Shown here in pieces: positions 38,096-49,400 of a DNA stretch of 64,000 nt. Origin of the DNA: Tetrahymena elliotti 4EA (taxonomy: Eukaryota; Ciliophora; Oligohymenophorea; Hymenostomatida; Tetrahymenidae); NCBI GenBank assembly GCA_000231825.2, contig JH720300.1:1489928-1553927 (forward strand), given 5' to 3'. Position 1 is the first letter of the stretch; every line of letters starts with the position of its first letter. The position numbers and the translations under genes were made by a program. Below the pieces are notes generated by a model. That model was not told the origin of the DNA, did no database searches, and saw only the letters and a program-made list of their open reading frames with translations.

Positions 38096-39264
38096 AAAAT
38101 ATTTGCAAAAATAAATACACTTTAAATTATTTGATAATGAAGCATTTATATTTTATTAATTTATGCGAATGATAAAGAAAAATCTTAATTTTAATCTATT
38201 TGATCGATATGGATAGTATTATAAATTTATAAATTAAATAACATGATATCAACTCATATGTTTCTTATTGTTTTTATTATCTAGAATTATTTTATTTAAT
38301 TAAAAATAAAAATCAACCTAAAAAAAAATATGAAAAAAGAGTTTAAAATTTATTTATTTTTCTTTAAAATATTTTAAGTAAAAAATTAATTTTTTCTTCA
38401 CCAATTAAAAATATCATTTTGATAAATTATTAAGTTTTTTTAAAATCATAATTAATACTTTTGATATTTCAAAGAAATTTACGTAATGCGTTTTCAATAA
38501 ATAAATAAAAATATATAAAATGATGATTTTAAGAATGATGGAAACACCATTTTTTGTTACAAACTTTTATTTTAAAATTTGAAAATATTGAAATTTTTGA
38601 TCTAGATGAGGTTTAAAAGAACAATATTTAGCAAATTTTGTGATCAAGTAAGGGAGAAAGATAGGTAGGTTTATATTTATAGTAAATTCATTTAAATATT
38701 TAGAAAAACCCGAAATTATGAAAAGTATTTTGTTTTTTTAATAATGAAAGAGTTAATTTTTTGTGAAATATAATTTTTTAGTACTTCTTCTCATTTTGAT
38801 TTTGATGATATAATGATTAAACTTTATCTAAATTTTTTAATTCTATTTAATGGGTTTTTCCATCATTCTGTAATGTGTAATAGTTTATATCAATGTATTT
38901 TCTTCTCTAGATTTTTATTTTACAAATTCTATGATTTTCTTACTCAGTTTTAATTTATATCCAAGATGAAAGATGAGTATGAGTTTCAATAAGTTGAAAT
39001 TCAAAATAAAAATTGAATAAAAAAAATAGATTAATAGAGTTTAATTTAAAGAAATAATTTTTTTCGAAATATATGAAAGTTAGAGATAGGTTTTTAGAAT
39101 TTTAAAAGCTAACTAAATGATTGATTGAAAAGCATATTAGGATTGTTTGAAAATAGTCTACTTGTAATAAAATACAAATATTTAAGATAAGAAAAATACT
39201 TTAAATAAAGATAAGTTAAATTAGATTATAAAATATAATATGATTTAACAAGTTTTAAATTTAA
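38096..39264. other. Intergenic spacer containing repeat copy B
   Basis: AT-rich spacer between convergent genes; the only structure is repeat copy B (38538-38900). Confidence 0.55.
38538..38900 (+). repeat. Dispersed repeat, copy B
   Basis: Second copy of the repeat described at 36638. It starts with ATGGAAACACCATTTTTTGT. Relative to copy A it carries small insertions that put a TGA into the frame (near 38580) and shift it again near the TTTAGCAAATTT block, so the 48-codon frame of copy A is broken here. Confidence 0.7.
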
Positions 39265-42200
39265 TCAAAGATCTTCTTATGATTTGTTGCTTTTCTTGAA
39301 ATTGATGTTCAAAGTTTTCAAATTTTTACCATCCTTTTGGTTAGAGAACTTCATAGGAATTCCTTTTCCGATTTAGTGGAGCTTCATTTAATCATCGTAG
39401 TGCTTACTGAAAATATTTTCACTAATACCTGTATCTAAAACAAAGTAACTGTCATTATTTTCACTTAAGTCAATTACTTATCTGTAATTAGCAGAGTACC
39501 AACTATCCCATTTATCAGGTAAATGGTTGACACCACCTACATTAATGGTTCTTCTATTTCCTTCACCAATATATTCTCTTTCAAAGAAATACTTTAGAGG
39601 GGTTTATGAAAAAGGCTTATGATCGAATCTATGACGATGAACTGTTCCCCATTGCCATTTATTGATATCTTAACCAAACTTTTAAGTCAAATGTGTAAAT
39701 CCTTAATCGAAAGCTAAGACTAAATTTTTAATGCAATCACCTTCTGGGTTAATATTTTTAACAATACAATATGATTTATTATATTCCTTTTTATCTTTGA
39801 TTAATTAACTCATTTATTTAAGTTCAAATAAAAAGAAATGGTCAAACATGTAACTCATGTTAAGGATGACTCTAACATCTTCACTATTATTATTAATAAA
39901 AATATTATTAATTTCTTATAAAATTGAATGAATGAATTAATTACCTATCAGAAACTTCGTGTAAATAAGATCTGAAGAAATAGTGCTCCCAAGTAATGTA
40001 AATTGTAGCTCCAATACTTTCTTTAGTCATTCTAAAATCCCATTTATATAAATTTTCTAATAAATCTCTATATTTGGCAAACTTTTCTTCTGAAAGATAT
40101 TTTTAACCAGCCAAAAGGAAAACTTAAAGAATAGGTTGAACAGCAAATGAAGCATAAACATCAAAGACATCCTTTTGCATAGCTACGAAATCTTAAGGTG
40201 TGAATTTTTTACCTTCTTTAATACCTTTCTTAAGGAGATCAGTAATTCTACGAGCTCTTGGAATTGAGTTTTGAGCTCTGTTGATATTATGAATCAAATT
40301 ATCAGAAGCAATCTTGTTATTAGCTGAAACAAGGAACCCTTTTGCTGGATCTACAATTCTGGGTTAATGTTCTTTAGTATAATATCTATTTTCCAAATAA
40401 ATACCATTAAAATTCAATTATTTGTAAATAACTATCAAATGATTTACCCTAACCAGTCATTCTTTGGATCTGTACCATCTTGGAAATGGTTGCTTCCTGG
40501 GACAGGCTTTATTGGTAATCTACCTTAAGCGTAGTAGCCAATATGATTATCTGTGGTTGCATAAATCAAATTAAGAGAGGGAGAAGTAATTGTGTAGAAA
40601 GAATCTTCAATTTATTAAACAGATCCAGCATGGTGCAAATCATAAAGACCTTCCATACAAGTATCATTTTCAATAAGTGCAGTCCAACTTAAAGAAACAG
40701 GATAGTCCATAGCTTAATAGTTTTTAACATCCATCAAGTGGAAGAGACCCTTAATGATGGGACCATGGTGAGTTTCTTAAAGAGTAAAGTTGAAAGTTGA
40801 ACCTAATCTAACCTATTTTTATTTTTTTATATTTATTAAAATGTGATAATAATGAATGAATTTACCTTAATTGATTCTTAGCTTTCTTTCAAAGGATGCC
40901 ATTCATTATTGTAGAAGTAAGTATTATTTTGAATCTTTTCAATATAATAATCAGAATTATCAATAATATCATTAGTAATACCCCAGGCAACGTATTCAGT
41001 TCTACCAATCATCATCAAAGGAATACCTGGAAGAGTAGCACCCAAAGCGCGGTGAGTCTTACCATCTCTTTTCCAAATCAACTCAGATTGATACCATATA
41101 GAAGGAATCATAGTTTCCAAGTGAGGATCGTTAGCAAGGAGAGGTTTTCCAGAAGCAGTGTGGTTTCCATGAACTGCCCATGAGTTACTACCCTTAATAC
41201 CCTTAGCAACACCTTCAAGCATATTTACAATATCATCTTGGATAACTCTTTTCAAATACTCTTTGCTGAATTTGACATTGTTGTCTTTAGGAATAGCATG
41301 TTCAGTACGATTTTCAAAAATGCCTGTTTTCAATAAGTCTTCATCGTTCATGATGTATGTCATTTCAAAGTTGAATTCGTCTCTTGAACCCATCATCTTT
41401 AATGCTAATTCTTCTCCATACTTCTCCAATAATAATTATCTAATTTATTAATTGAAAAAATTATAATCTCTCAAAGAAATCTCTTAATTATGTGCAAAAA
41501 AATCATTTGTAAAATAAAAGAAGTAAAAGCAATTTTGAAATCTTTTTGAGATGTAATCTTGATTTTGTAAATTAATTTGTTTACTTCACAATAAAAAAAT
41601 TTAATTATTAAAGTCTTTACAATTCAATTCAATTTCAAATAAAAATATTGTGAAATTAATGCCTTTTTGATCAATAAACCAACAAAATTTTTTTTTTTGT
41701 GATTTATATCAAATTTTTTATGTTTGTGTACAACAAAAGATATCTTTAGAAAAATAGAAAGAAACCACTTTCAAAGTTTGATTTCATTTAATTTATTTAA
41801 TAGTCTGTAAGTAGAAGGAAGTAATAATTTTTACCTAAAAGGCTCATAAACCATATCAAGAGTTAAAAAGAAAGACATTAAGTTGATGAGGGAATAAGAG
41901 TGGTGAGGAAGATAAGGTTCGAAATCATCAAACATAATCTAGAATTCTAATGGCAATGCTGGTAAGCTTTTTACGTAATCATTTATTCCGTCCGCATATG
42001 CTTCAAGAATCTTTTTTATGTGAGGAGAAGCATTCTAATATTTTTTCTAAGCACTCTTGTCTAACTTAAGTTCTCTGAAAAGAATATCAGAACGAAGAGT
42101 CTCTTCACCAGCAATTTCAGATATTCTGCCTTGGGAGCATCTACGTTTAAATTGAATTGACCAGAGTCTATCTTAAGCATGAGCATAACCCAAACCATAA

Positions 42201-42533
42201 GCAACATCTACATATGTTTCTGATTCGATTGATGGGATACCATACTCATCTCTCTTAATTGTGATATTATGATAGCCTTCTCTGCTGATTTAGATAGTTC
42301 CTATTTGCATTCATAATAAAAATTTGTTGATAAATTGATTTTAACATTTCTCTTTCTATGAAAGTTAATGGAGGTAGAAATGATTATTAAAGAATGTGAA
42401 GATGAAAAATGCCAAAAGTAAGAAATGAGAAAATGTTAGTACCTTCATACTTAGGTATCTAGAGATAGACTAAGAGGAGTGATAATACTATGGTTGCTAC
42501 TAACCCAAACTTGCATAAATTCCTACAAAACAT
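39265..42533 (-). CDS. Penicillin amidase-family hydrolase
   Basis: Six minus-strand exons: 42443-42533, 41835-42300, 40866-41439, 40448-40812, 39945-40385 and 39265-39883; all phases join to give 851 residues ending in TGA. The N-terminus is a signal anchor (CKFGLVATIVLSLLLVYL). The family is N-terminal-nucleophile acylases. YGIPSIESETYVDVAYGLGYAHAQDRLW is the usual start of the alpha chain (residues about 45-75). GSNSW at 269-273 supplies the nucleophile Ser270, before which the precursor would be cut. PLLANDPHLE, GATLPGIPLMMIGRTEYVAWG, KGFLVSANNKI and the C-terminal VLDTGISENIFSKHYDDQ are also present. Such enzymes hydrolyse acyl amides (beta-lactam side chains, acyl-homoserine lactones, other N-acyl compounds); the substrate cannot be told from sequence. 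The signal anchor suggests secretion, a phagosomal location or surface display. Length fits the family (about 800). Confidence 0.88.
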
Positions 42534-44510
42534 CCTATAATTTATTAATAATCAATGTTTCTTTCTTTTTTATTATTTATAAAAATTATAAATTAATTAT
42601 AGATTTTTGAGATATCAAATCTTTTTGATGCTTTTGAAGTTGTTATTACTTAATAAATAGATTGATTTCTTGATTAAATGAAGCTTGTTTTGGGGGCAGT
42701 AAAAAATTAAGTTGGCAAGCTAGCTGGCAAGATGTTAAAAACTGAAAAAAATGCTATGTAAAATGATAGAGTCAATTAGAATAAATTTGCATCATTATTA
42801 GTTTACAATATTTAGTTATAATTGCTTTTTAATATATTTAAAACTTGCTTAAGTGTATTACAAAATGTAATAAGAGAGAGTATTCAATATTTTTGTTTTA
42901 ATGTTTCTTTTTTTGTTTATTTCAAGAGTTCTAATTTCAAATATCAAATTTACATTTATTTTGAATCAGGGCCACATAAGAATGTGTAAATAATATTTTT
43001 AATTTTAACTAAAATGTTGTAAAGTACAAAGATTTATTTACTCTTTAATTATTATTAATGCTTATATAATATTTTTAATTAAGAGATTTTTTGCCAACAT
43101 ATTATTAAAAAACAAAAAAAGCTTCCCCATGTTAAATTTCTCTTTGTTTTTTTGTTAGCTCTTCTTAAGCTGACTATTTCTGACTGTTAAATTTTATTTT
43201 CTTTAATTTTTGAAATTCCTTACTATATAAATTTACACTTTATTGAATGTCCTAAAAAATCCCATAAATTGTAGAAGAAAGCAATATATTTTTTTTATTA
43301 CTCTCTAAAATTAATTTCAAATTTTATTTGTGTTATTTATGCATGCGTATTCAGAAGTAATATTAAATCATACATAATATAATTAATCTATGTAAATACT
43401 AATTTATCCATTTGAATTTTAGGACAAACTATTCATTATCTTTCCAGGAATCTAACTATGAATCATAGCCAACCAAGATTTTGTAACCCTAAATACAACA
43501 TTTATAGTATTTTCAAATTTGCCGAGTTAAAAAAATGCTATTATTCTTATGTAAAGTTGAAATAATATTCTTAGACTAATTTTTTTCATCAAAATCAAAT
43601 AAAAAAGAATAGAAAAACAATTTCTAATATTAGTTTAAAATATCCTTTAAAAGTATATTTTAAAATAAAGCTATCATCTATAAGGGATAACTGCTTAACA
43701 AATATCATTAATTTCAGTGTAAGCTATTGACGGAAGGAGTGAAATTTTGAAGTTAATATTATTAAAGCACACAATAATATTATTAAATATTTTTTAGGGA
43801 AATAGAAAGGATGATCTACTATTTTGCATGCATGATACTTTAATAACCAAAAGAAAAAAAAAGGAAATAAAAATAAGTTAATCAAATTTAAAAATAATCT
43901 GTCACAATAAATTAGAAAAGCACTTTATTTTGAATATTTTAAATAATTTATCTAAAACATTCCTCAAAAATTTCATAAAAATTTATTCTAAAAACTATAA
44001 AGTCTGCTATTAAGACTGTTAAAACCTACAAAAATAGTCAGCTTAAAGTAATTAAATAAATACAAAGAAAATAAAATGAATTAAGTTCCTAAAATGTATT
44101 TTTAGTCTGTTTTAAGTATCATAAAATTTAGCCAAATAAGTATCAGAAAAATAGTAAAATGATTAAATTCAATATTAAACATCTTCAAAAAATTCTAAAA
44201 ATATTGTGAAGACAAAACAAATTATTTAATTTTTTAGGAAGCAAAAAAAAGAAAGGATGATACCAAACTATACCATCTCAAATTCGATCTAAAAAAACTT
44301 TTAAAAGTGAAGGAAATTTTAAAAACAATTGAATATGCATGGGATAAAACTAAACTTAAAAACGTCGATTATTTAGTGAATATTATATTATTAATTTAAC
44401 TAAAATAAATTTAAAATTGGTTTATTTGATTAAATAGAAATAAATTCGCCTAACCAATTCTAATAATGAATTGACTAACTAACTAACTAACTAACAATAA
44501 GAATTGTTTT
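42534..44510. other. Intergenic spacer with a CTAA microsatellite
   Basis: 2 kb AT-rich spacer. A CTAA tetranucleotide repeat (about five units) lies at 44475-44494, just past the stop of the LRR gene. Plus-strand pieces near 43799 and 44238 each follow a TTTTTTAG and share AGAAAGGATGAT; the second reads protein-like for about 45 codons, but no gene could be assembled. Confidence 0.5.
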
Positions 44511-45759
44511 TCAAAATATACTACATTCTTTTTTGAGTAGCTCTTAGTATGAGTTTACCTAAAAAAAACTATTTTTTTAGAATTAATATGTAATAAATTA
44601 AAATAAATAGTTAAATATTTACCCAAATTTAAACTTTAAGTTTGGAATGGGTTTTTCTTTTTAAAGAATTTTGCAAAATTACTATCTTTTTTACTCACTT
44701 AACTAACCATACCTGATTTTAATTGAAATAAAATTTAAATATCAAATAATTTTTATTCAATTTACCCAAATTCTAACTCTAGATTAACTAGTCTGACTAA
44801 TTTTTTAAGCATTTACCCAAGTCTCTACAAATTATTTTCACTGAATTTTTCATTTTCTCTAATTTTGTTTTGAAATTTCAATGAATGTAATATGGAAATA
44901 AAAAATATGTACGTAAATAAAAGTACAAGAGTTTCAATTTCAGTGCAGCTTTCTAATGCAACAATTAAATTAGTGAAAGTCTACTCTGTGAATAATTTAT
45001 TATTCCTATTTAGAAATAAAAAAAGTTAATGCAATTTGCTGAAGTTAGTTTAATTAATTTAGTATTTTTACTTGAAGTTAATCTCTAAGTGTTTTATACT
45101 TCTGTTTAATTCTAGCAAACTTGAAAATTGGCTCATAGAATCATCATTTAAATTAACATTATCTCTTCAAATAAGATAAATTAATTAGATAAAACTTGAA
45201 AATGTATTCTTTTACTTAAACTCTAATTCTAGGTAGTTAAGGTAGTTTCCTAAGGGTACAATCATTTAAATTAGTTCTTTGAACTCTGAAGGCTTCATCT
45301 AAACTCCTCTATGATTATTAATATATAAAAAGAGCTAAATTCTTCCAAAATATCATTTTTTTATTTAATTTGTAGCTATAATAGCTGATAAACATAATGA
45401 ACATAATTTTATTACTTATATAACCCTTTATCGTTAATGTATAACTTTCTTTTCTTCGTATTATGAAGAACTTAGACTTCCCAAAATTCTTGCTTTATTT
45501 CTTGAACAATTAAGTCAAATTGTATGTATAATTCTTCTTTTATCACATTTTAGGTGCTTATTGACTCTTTTGATTGAGATGTAACACTTTGAGATGAGAC
45601 CTACTACTTTTTTTCTACTTCGTCTTAATCCACTTTAATTTCTTCACTTTCAAGATCTAAATTATCACTTATTGAAACGCTCTCTCTATGCTATTAAGTT
45701 TTAGATATGATTTAATTTCATTGCTTAATTTTAGAAATAATTTTAACTTTTTAACTCAT
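44511..45759 (-). CDS. Leucine-rich repeat protein, one repeat per exon
   Basis: Eight minus-strand exons: 45748-45759 (12 nt), 45416-45690, 45216-45308, 45072-45164, 44913-45005, 44766-44858, 44623-44712 and 44511-44568; 268 residues, TGA 44511-44513. Exons 3-7 are 93, 93, 93, 93 and 90 nt. Each encodes one 30-31 residue repeat, and every intron between them falls in phase 2 right after the same strand motif: LNYLELEF, IKHLEINF, IETLVLLF, LVNLELEF, PNLKFKF. Within each repeat the pattern is N/D-rich, then about L-x-x-x-L-x-x-x, then L-x-x-L-x-L-x-F, as in leucine-rich repeats. Introns are 51-107 bp. The N-terminal exon is acidic and Ser rich (SISDNLDLESEEIKVDQDEV). LRR proteins mediate protein binding; the partner is unknown. 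The last exon has an alternative acceptor at 44558, and the chosen one ends neatly in VNSYQELLKKECSIF. Confidence 0.75.
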
Positions 45760-46404
45760 CAAAATCTCTTAGCACTTCTGCTTTTTTATATTTCGTTTTA
45801 AATATTTAAAAATATATGCTTTTTTTCTTATTTGTAATGAGAAGATAAATCTTTTCTTTTATAATATTTGTGTTGAAAAAAGTACAACAAGAAATCTTTG
45901 AGAATATTAAAATATTAATTGAGCAAAAAAAAAAAAATTCTATTTTCAGATTTTAGCAAAAAATTACAAAAAAATATGAAATAAGAAATAAAAAATGAAA
46001 ATAAAAATAATTGATAATTTAATAAATAAAATACAAATTAAATAAATCTTCTTTTTTTTTTAAATTCTTTTAAAGTTATAAAAGAAAATAAATTGCTAAT
46101 TGAAATGACTTAAAATAGACGAGCGTAAGTATAATGTGTATTTATTTACATCTTTAATCAAACAATTATCAATCAATTTTTGTAAATTGGTTTTGTTAAC
46201 TGAAAAAAATTTATTTTGATAACTTAATTTATATTTTTTTACTATTTACTAATACATTCTATAATTAATTTGTTCTTTGCTTTCTCATTTTAAGAGAGTA
46301 ATTATTATTAATTAATTAAAAATATTGAGAAAAGAGAAGTAGAGTAAAAAAATTATTTCTGAAAGTAAAAAAAGCAAACGAGCAAACAAAAATAAAAATA
46401 AAAA
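45760..46404. other. Divergent intergenic spacer
   Basis: AT-rich spacer between the divergent LRR and LVIVD genes, presumably holding both promoters. No recognisable element. Confidence 0.55.
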
Positions 46405-49400
46405 ATGCTAATAAGTACCTCAAGGTAATTAAAAAAAACTATTTTATTAGGATTCATTTTTTTATGGATAAATATTGATTTTCTCCTTGCCCAGAATTAT
46501 CCATAGTTAGTTTTTTCTCCATCTGCAATGTAGGAGTATGATCTTCGTATCTAAGGTGGATATTCAGCAAAGCTGGCATATGCTAAAAATGCTAATTTAG
46601 TTTTTGCTGCTACAGGTCAATTGGGTGTCATGGTTTTAGATTCAAAAACATTTAAGATAGGTAAATATTTATGAGTTATTTATTAAATAACTTAACGTCT
46701 AATTTTTGAATGATACTTTTTTTCAGTAAGCTAAATTAATATGAACAACCAGACAATAACTGGGTTAGCAGTTACTCAAGATGGAGAGTATGTAATGATG
46801 GGATATCAGAATTAATTTTCGATCTTCAAATATGAAAACAATGGTCTAACTATGCTTTCTTAAAGCTCATTCTAAGATGGAGTTATCATGGATGTAAGCT
46901 TAGACTAAACAGAAACAATTGCTTTTGGGTTTGGAATGCCAGGTTAACTCTGTGCTTACAGTATCTTGAATAAGAATCAAATTGTCTTCTTAAAGAAATT
47001 TAACACAAAATCTAATAGAGTAAAAAAGCTTTACCCTACTCTAGATAATAAATTTCTCTTTTTAGCTGATAGCACGAGTGGTAAAATTCTTAAAATTAAT
47101 TCTGTTATTCGTAAATTAAATATTTAATAAAAATAATTAAACAATTTAAAAGGTTTGAATATAATTTAAGTCTTGAATTCTTAAGGTATCTATAACCTCT
47201 AAAGTATTGCAGTTGGAACACCTGCATGGGATGTGATGGATGTGGCATTTACAAGTGATAATAAGTAAAAGTTATTTTAAATTTTATTTACTAAATACAA
47301 ACACTTTTTTCTTTTCTTAAGGAAGTACATTTGTTTCATCTTTCTATATTAAATTTCAATAGATTTGCTTATACTGCAGATTTCTTTTATGGACTCTATT
47401 ACATCAACCTAGATTATATTTATACTGCCGATCCTAGTACATATCCAATACGTAATAAACATACAAATATTTTGATAAATCCAAATTAATAATTTATAAA
47501 GCTCTAGGTGATAAGTTTAAATTGTACTGGCCTTTTTAGGTTTAATCTGTGAATTCATTAGCAATCACTTCTGATAACAATTATCTGTTAGTTGGGTAAA
47601 GAGGTCTTGGCATAAAAATTATAGATATTTCTAATAAAAATAATCCAACTTACTTTTCAGATATACCAGCAGTTGGTCATGCCTACACTATTCTTTTAGT
47701 CAACAATGGATAAAATATTTTTTTTGCAAATTCGATTAGCATCATTGTTTATGGGCAATCAGTTCTTAACCTCAATGATAATTATCCAAATCTCTATAAC
47801 GGATTTTAATCAGTCACCTATACTCCATCGTAAAATTTTATAATAATTTGAAATACTACTCTACTTTATAAAGTAATTAAAAAATCTTAATTTAAAGGGG
47901 AGAGGATTATTTTATCTCAATTACCACACAAAAAAAAATAAATTTTATTAATACTTCCAACCCCCAATTAGAATAAAAAATTTTTAGATTTCTTCCTTCC
48001 TTCCTTTCATTATTTAGAGAAATAAAAATATTTTATTTATTTATTTTTCAAAATTTGATTTCTATCATATGTAAGTTAAAATAAAATAAAATTTAAGATT
48101 TATTTCAAAACTAAAAATTTAAAAAAAGACCAACTACATATTATTGGAAGTGCTAAATAGGAAAAAATGATGAAATTTTTTATGGGACTTTTGATGATGG
48201 AGGAGTTTATATAATGAGCTATAATGGAGATCCATACAATATGCAAGTGCTTTCTTCAGTAACACTTTATCCTACAGATTTTATGTGGGTTAATGAGGAA
48301 GAGACTTTAATGGTATTAGGAATATCAACTAACAAATATACTTTATAAGGTAAAAAATAAAAAGCAATCAACCATTTTAATTTTTAAAACAATTTATTAG
48401 TTTTTGATATTACTGATAAGACAAAGCCAATACTTCTAAATTAAATAACTAAGACAGAATCTAATGATACAGATGGTTGTGCTTTTACTTCAAAAAAGGA
48501 ACGTCTTATTTGTGGAAATGGCGGAGATGGTATTTATTTAACTGACAGTAGTAAAATTCCAGAATTAAAAATCATATTCACATGGCCTCTAGAAAGCTTT
48601 ATGACTGGCACAGCCAAAGATGTTGTGATCAAAGGTATTTAATTGTTATATGAAACTATTAAATAACATTTTTCTCAAATATAAAGATGATAGATATGTA
48701 ATAGGAGCAATCAGAAATTTTGGAATGTGTGTCTTAGAACTCATAGAAATGAATACCCTTGTGCTTAGAAGCTATTTACAAACAAATGGAGGAGAAGGTA
48801 TAAATTTATCAACAGATAAAAATTATGTCTACTTAAGAGATGGTATAAATGGAATTACTATTGTTAGCATAACAGATCTTCCAAATGTTAAAATAGTGGG
48901 TTAAGTGTAACTAGAAGGTTGGTAAATTGGTGCTATTAAATTATAAAAAGATGATTATTTGATTTCAATTACCACTGATGCTGGCTATGCAGCACTAATT
49001 GATTCTAAAAATAAAAATTCTCCTTTTATCATTAGTAAGTATAATCCTAGAAAAGAGATTGCTTATAATGGATGTGCTGATAGCAAAGAGAACTATGTGA
49101 TAGTGGTTACAAATACTGGAATTAGAGTTCTACCTATTAAAACAAATCTATACATACATACTGAAATAGATTTAGTAACTGGTCAGAATTCAGGTAAAAA
49201 AGTTTTAACACCTCTTCCTAAAACATAGAATCTTTAAGTAAATTAAAATTACTTTTATGCATTGATTTTAATTGATTGAATCTTTTTTTACAAAATAAAG
49301 GTAGGTTAGACAATATAGTTTACATTCTTGATTCTCTATCCTGAAAAGAATATTAAAATTAATGAAATTCTTTATGTAGACAACTATGAAATTAAATCAA

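Noticed and set aside
40386..40447. A 16 bp intron (GTAAATCATTTGATAG) in the amidase gene
   Set aside because: It keeps the frame but gives a poorer protein. The 62 bp intron ending at AAAATAG restores the family pattern WLGYYTKEHQPRIVDPAKG.
40896..41451. Plus-strand frames opposite the amidase gene
   Set aside because: Antisense shadows of exon 3 of the amidase gene, which has clear family motifs.
43799..44400. Two plus-strand exon-like blocks after TTTTTTAG, both with AGAAAGGATGAT
   Set aside because: No start, donor or continuation could be found. The similarity between them is short, so no gene was called.
44475..44494. CTAA repeats considered as telomere-like or CRISPR-like
   Set aside because: It is a simple tetranucleotide microsatellite with no spacers and not the C4A2 ciliate telomere unit.
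48650..49228. Two separate short genes suggested by standard-code frames
   Set aside because: They are pieces of one exon (48687-49237) of the LVIVD/cadherin-like gene, separated only by TAA/TAG glutamine codons.
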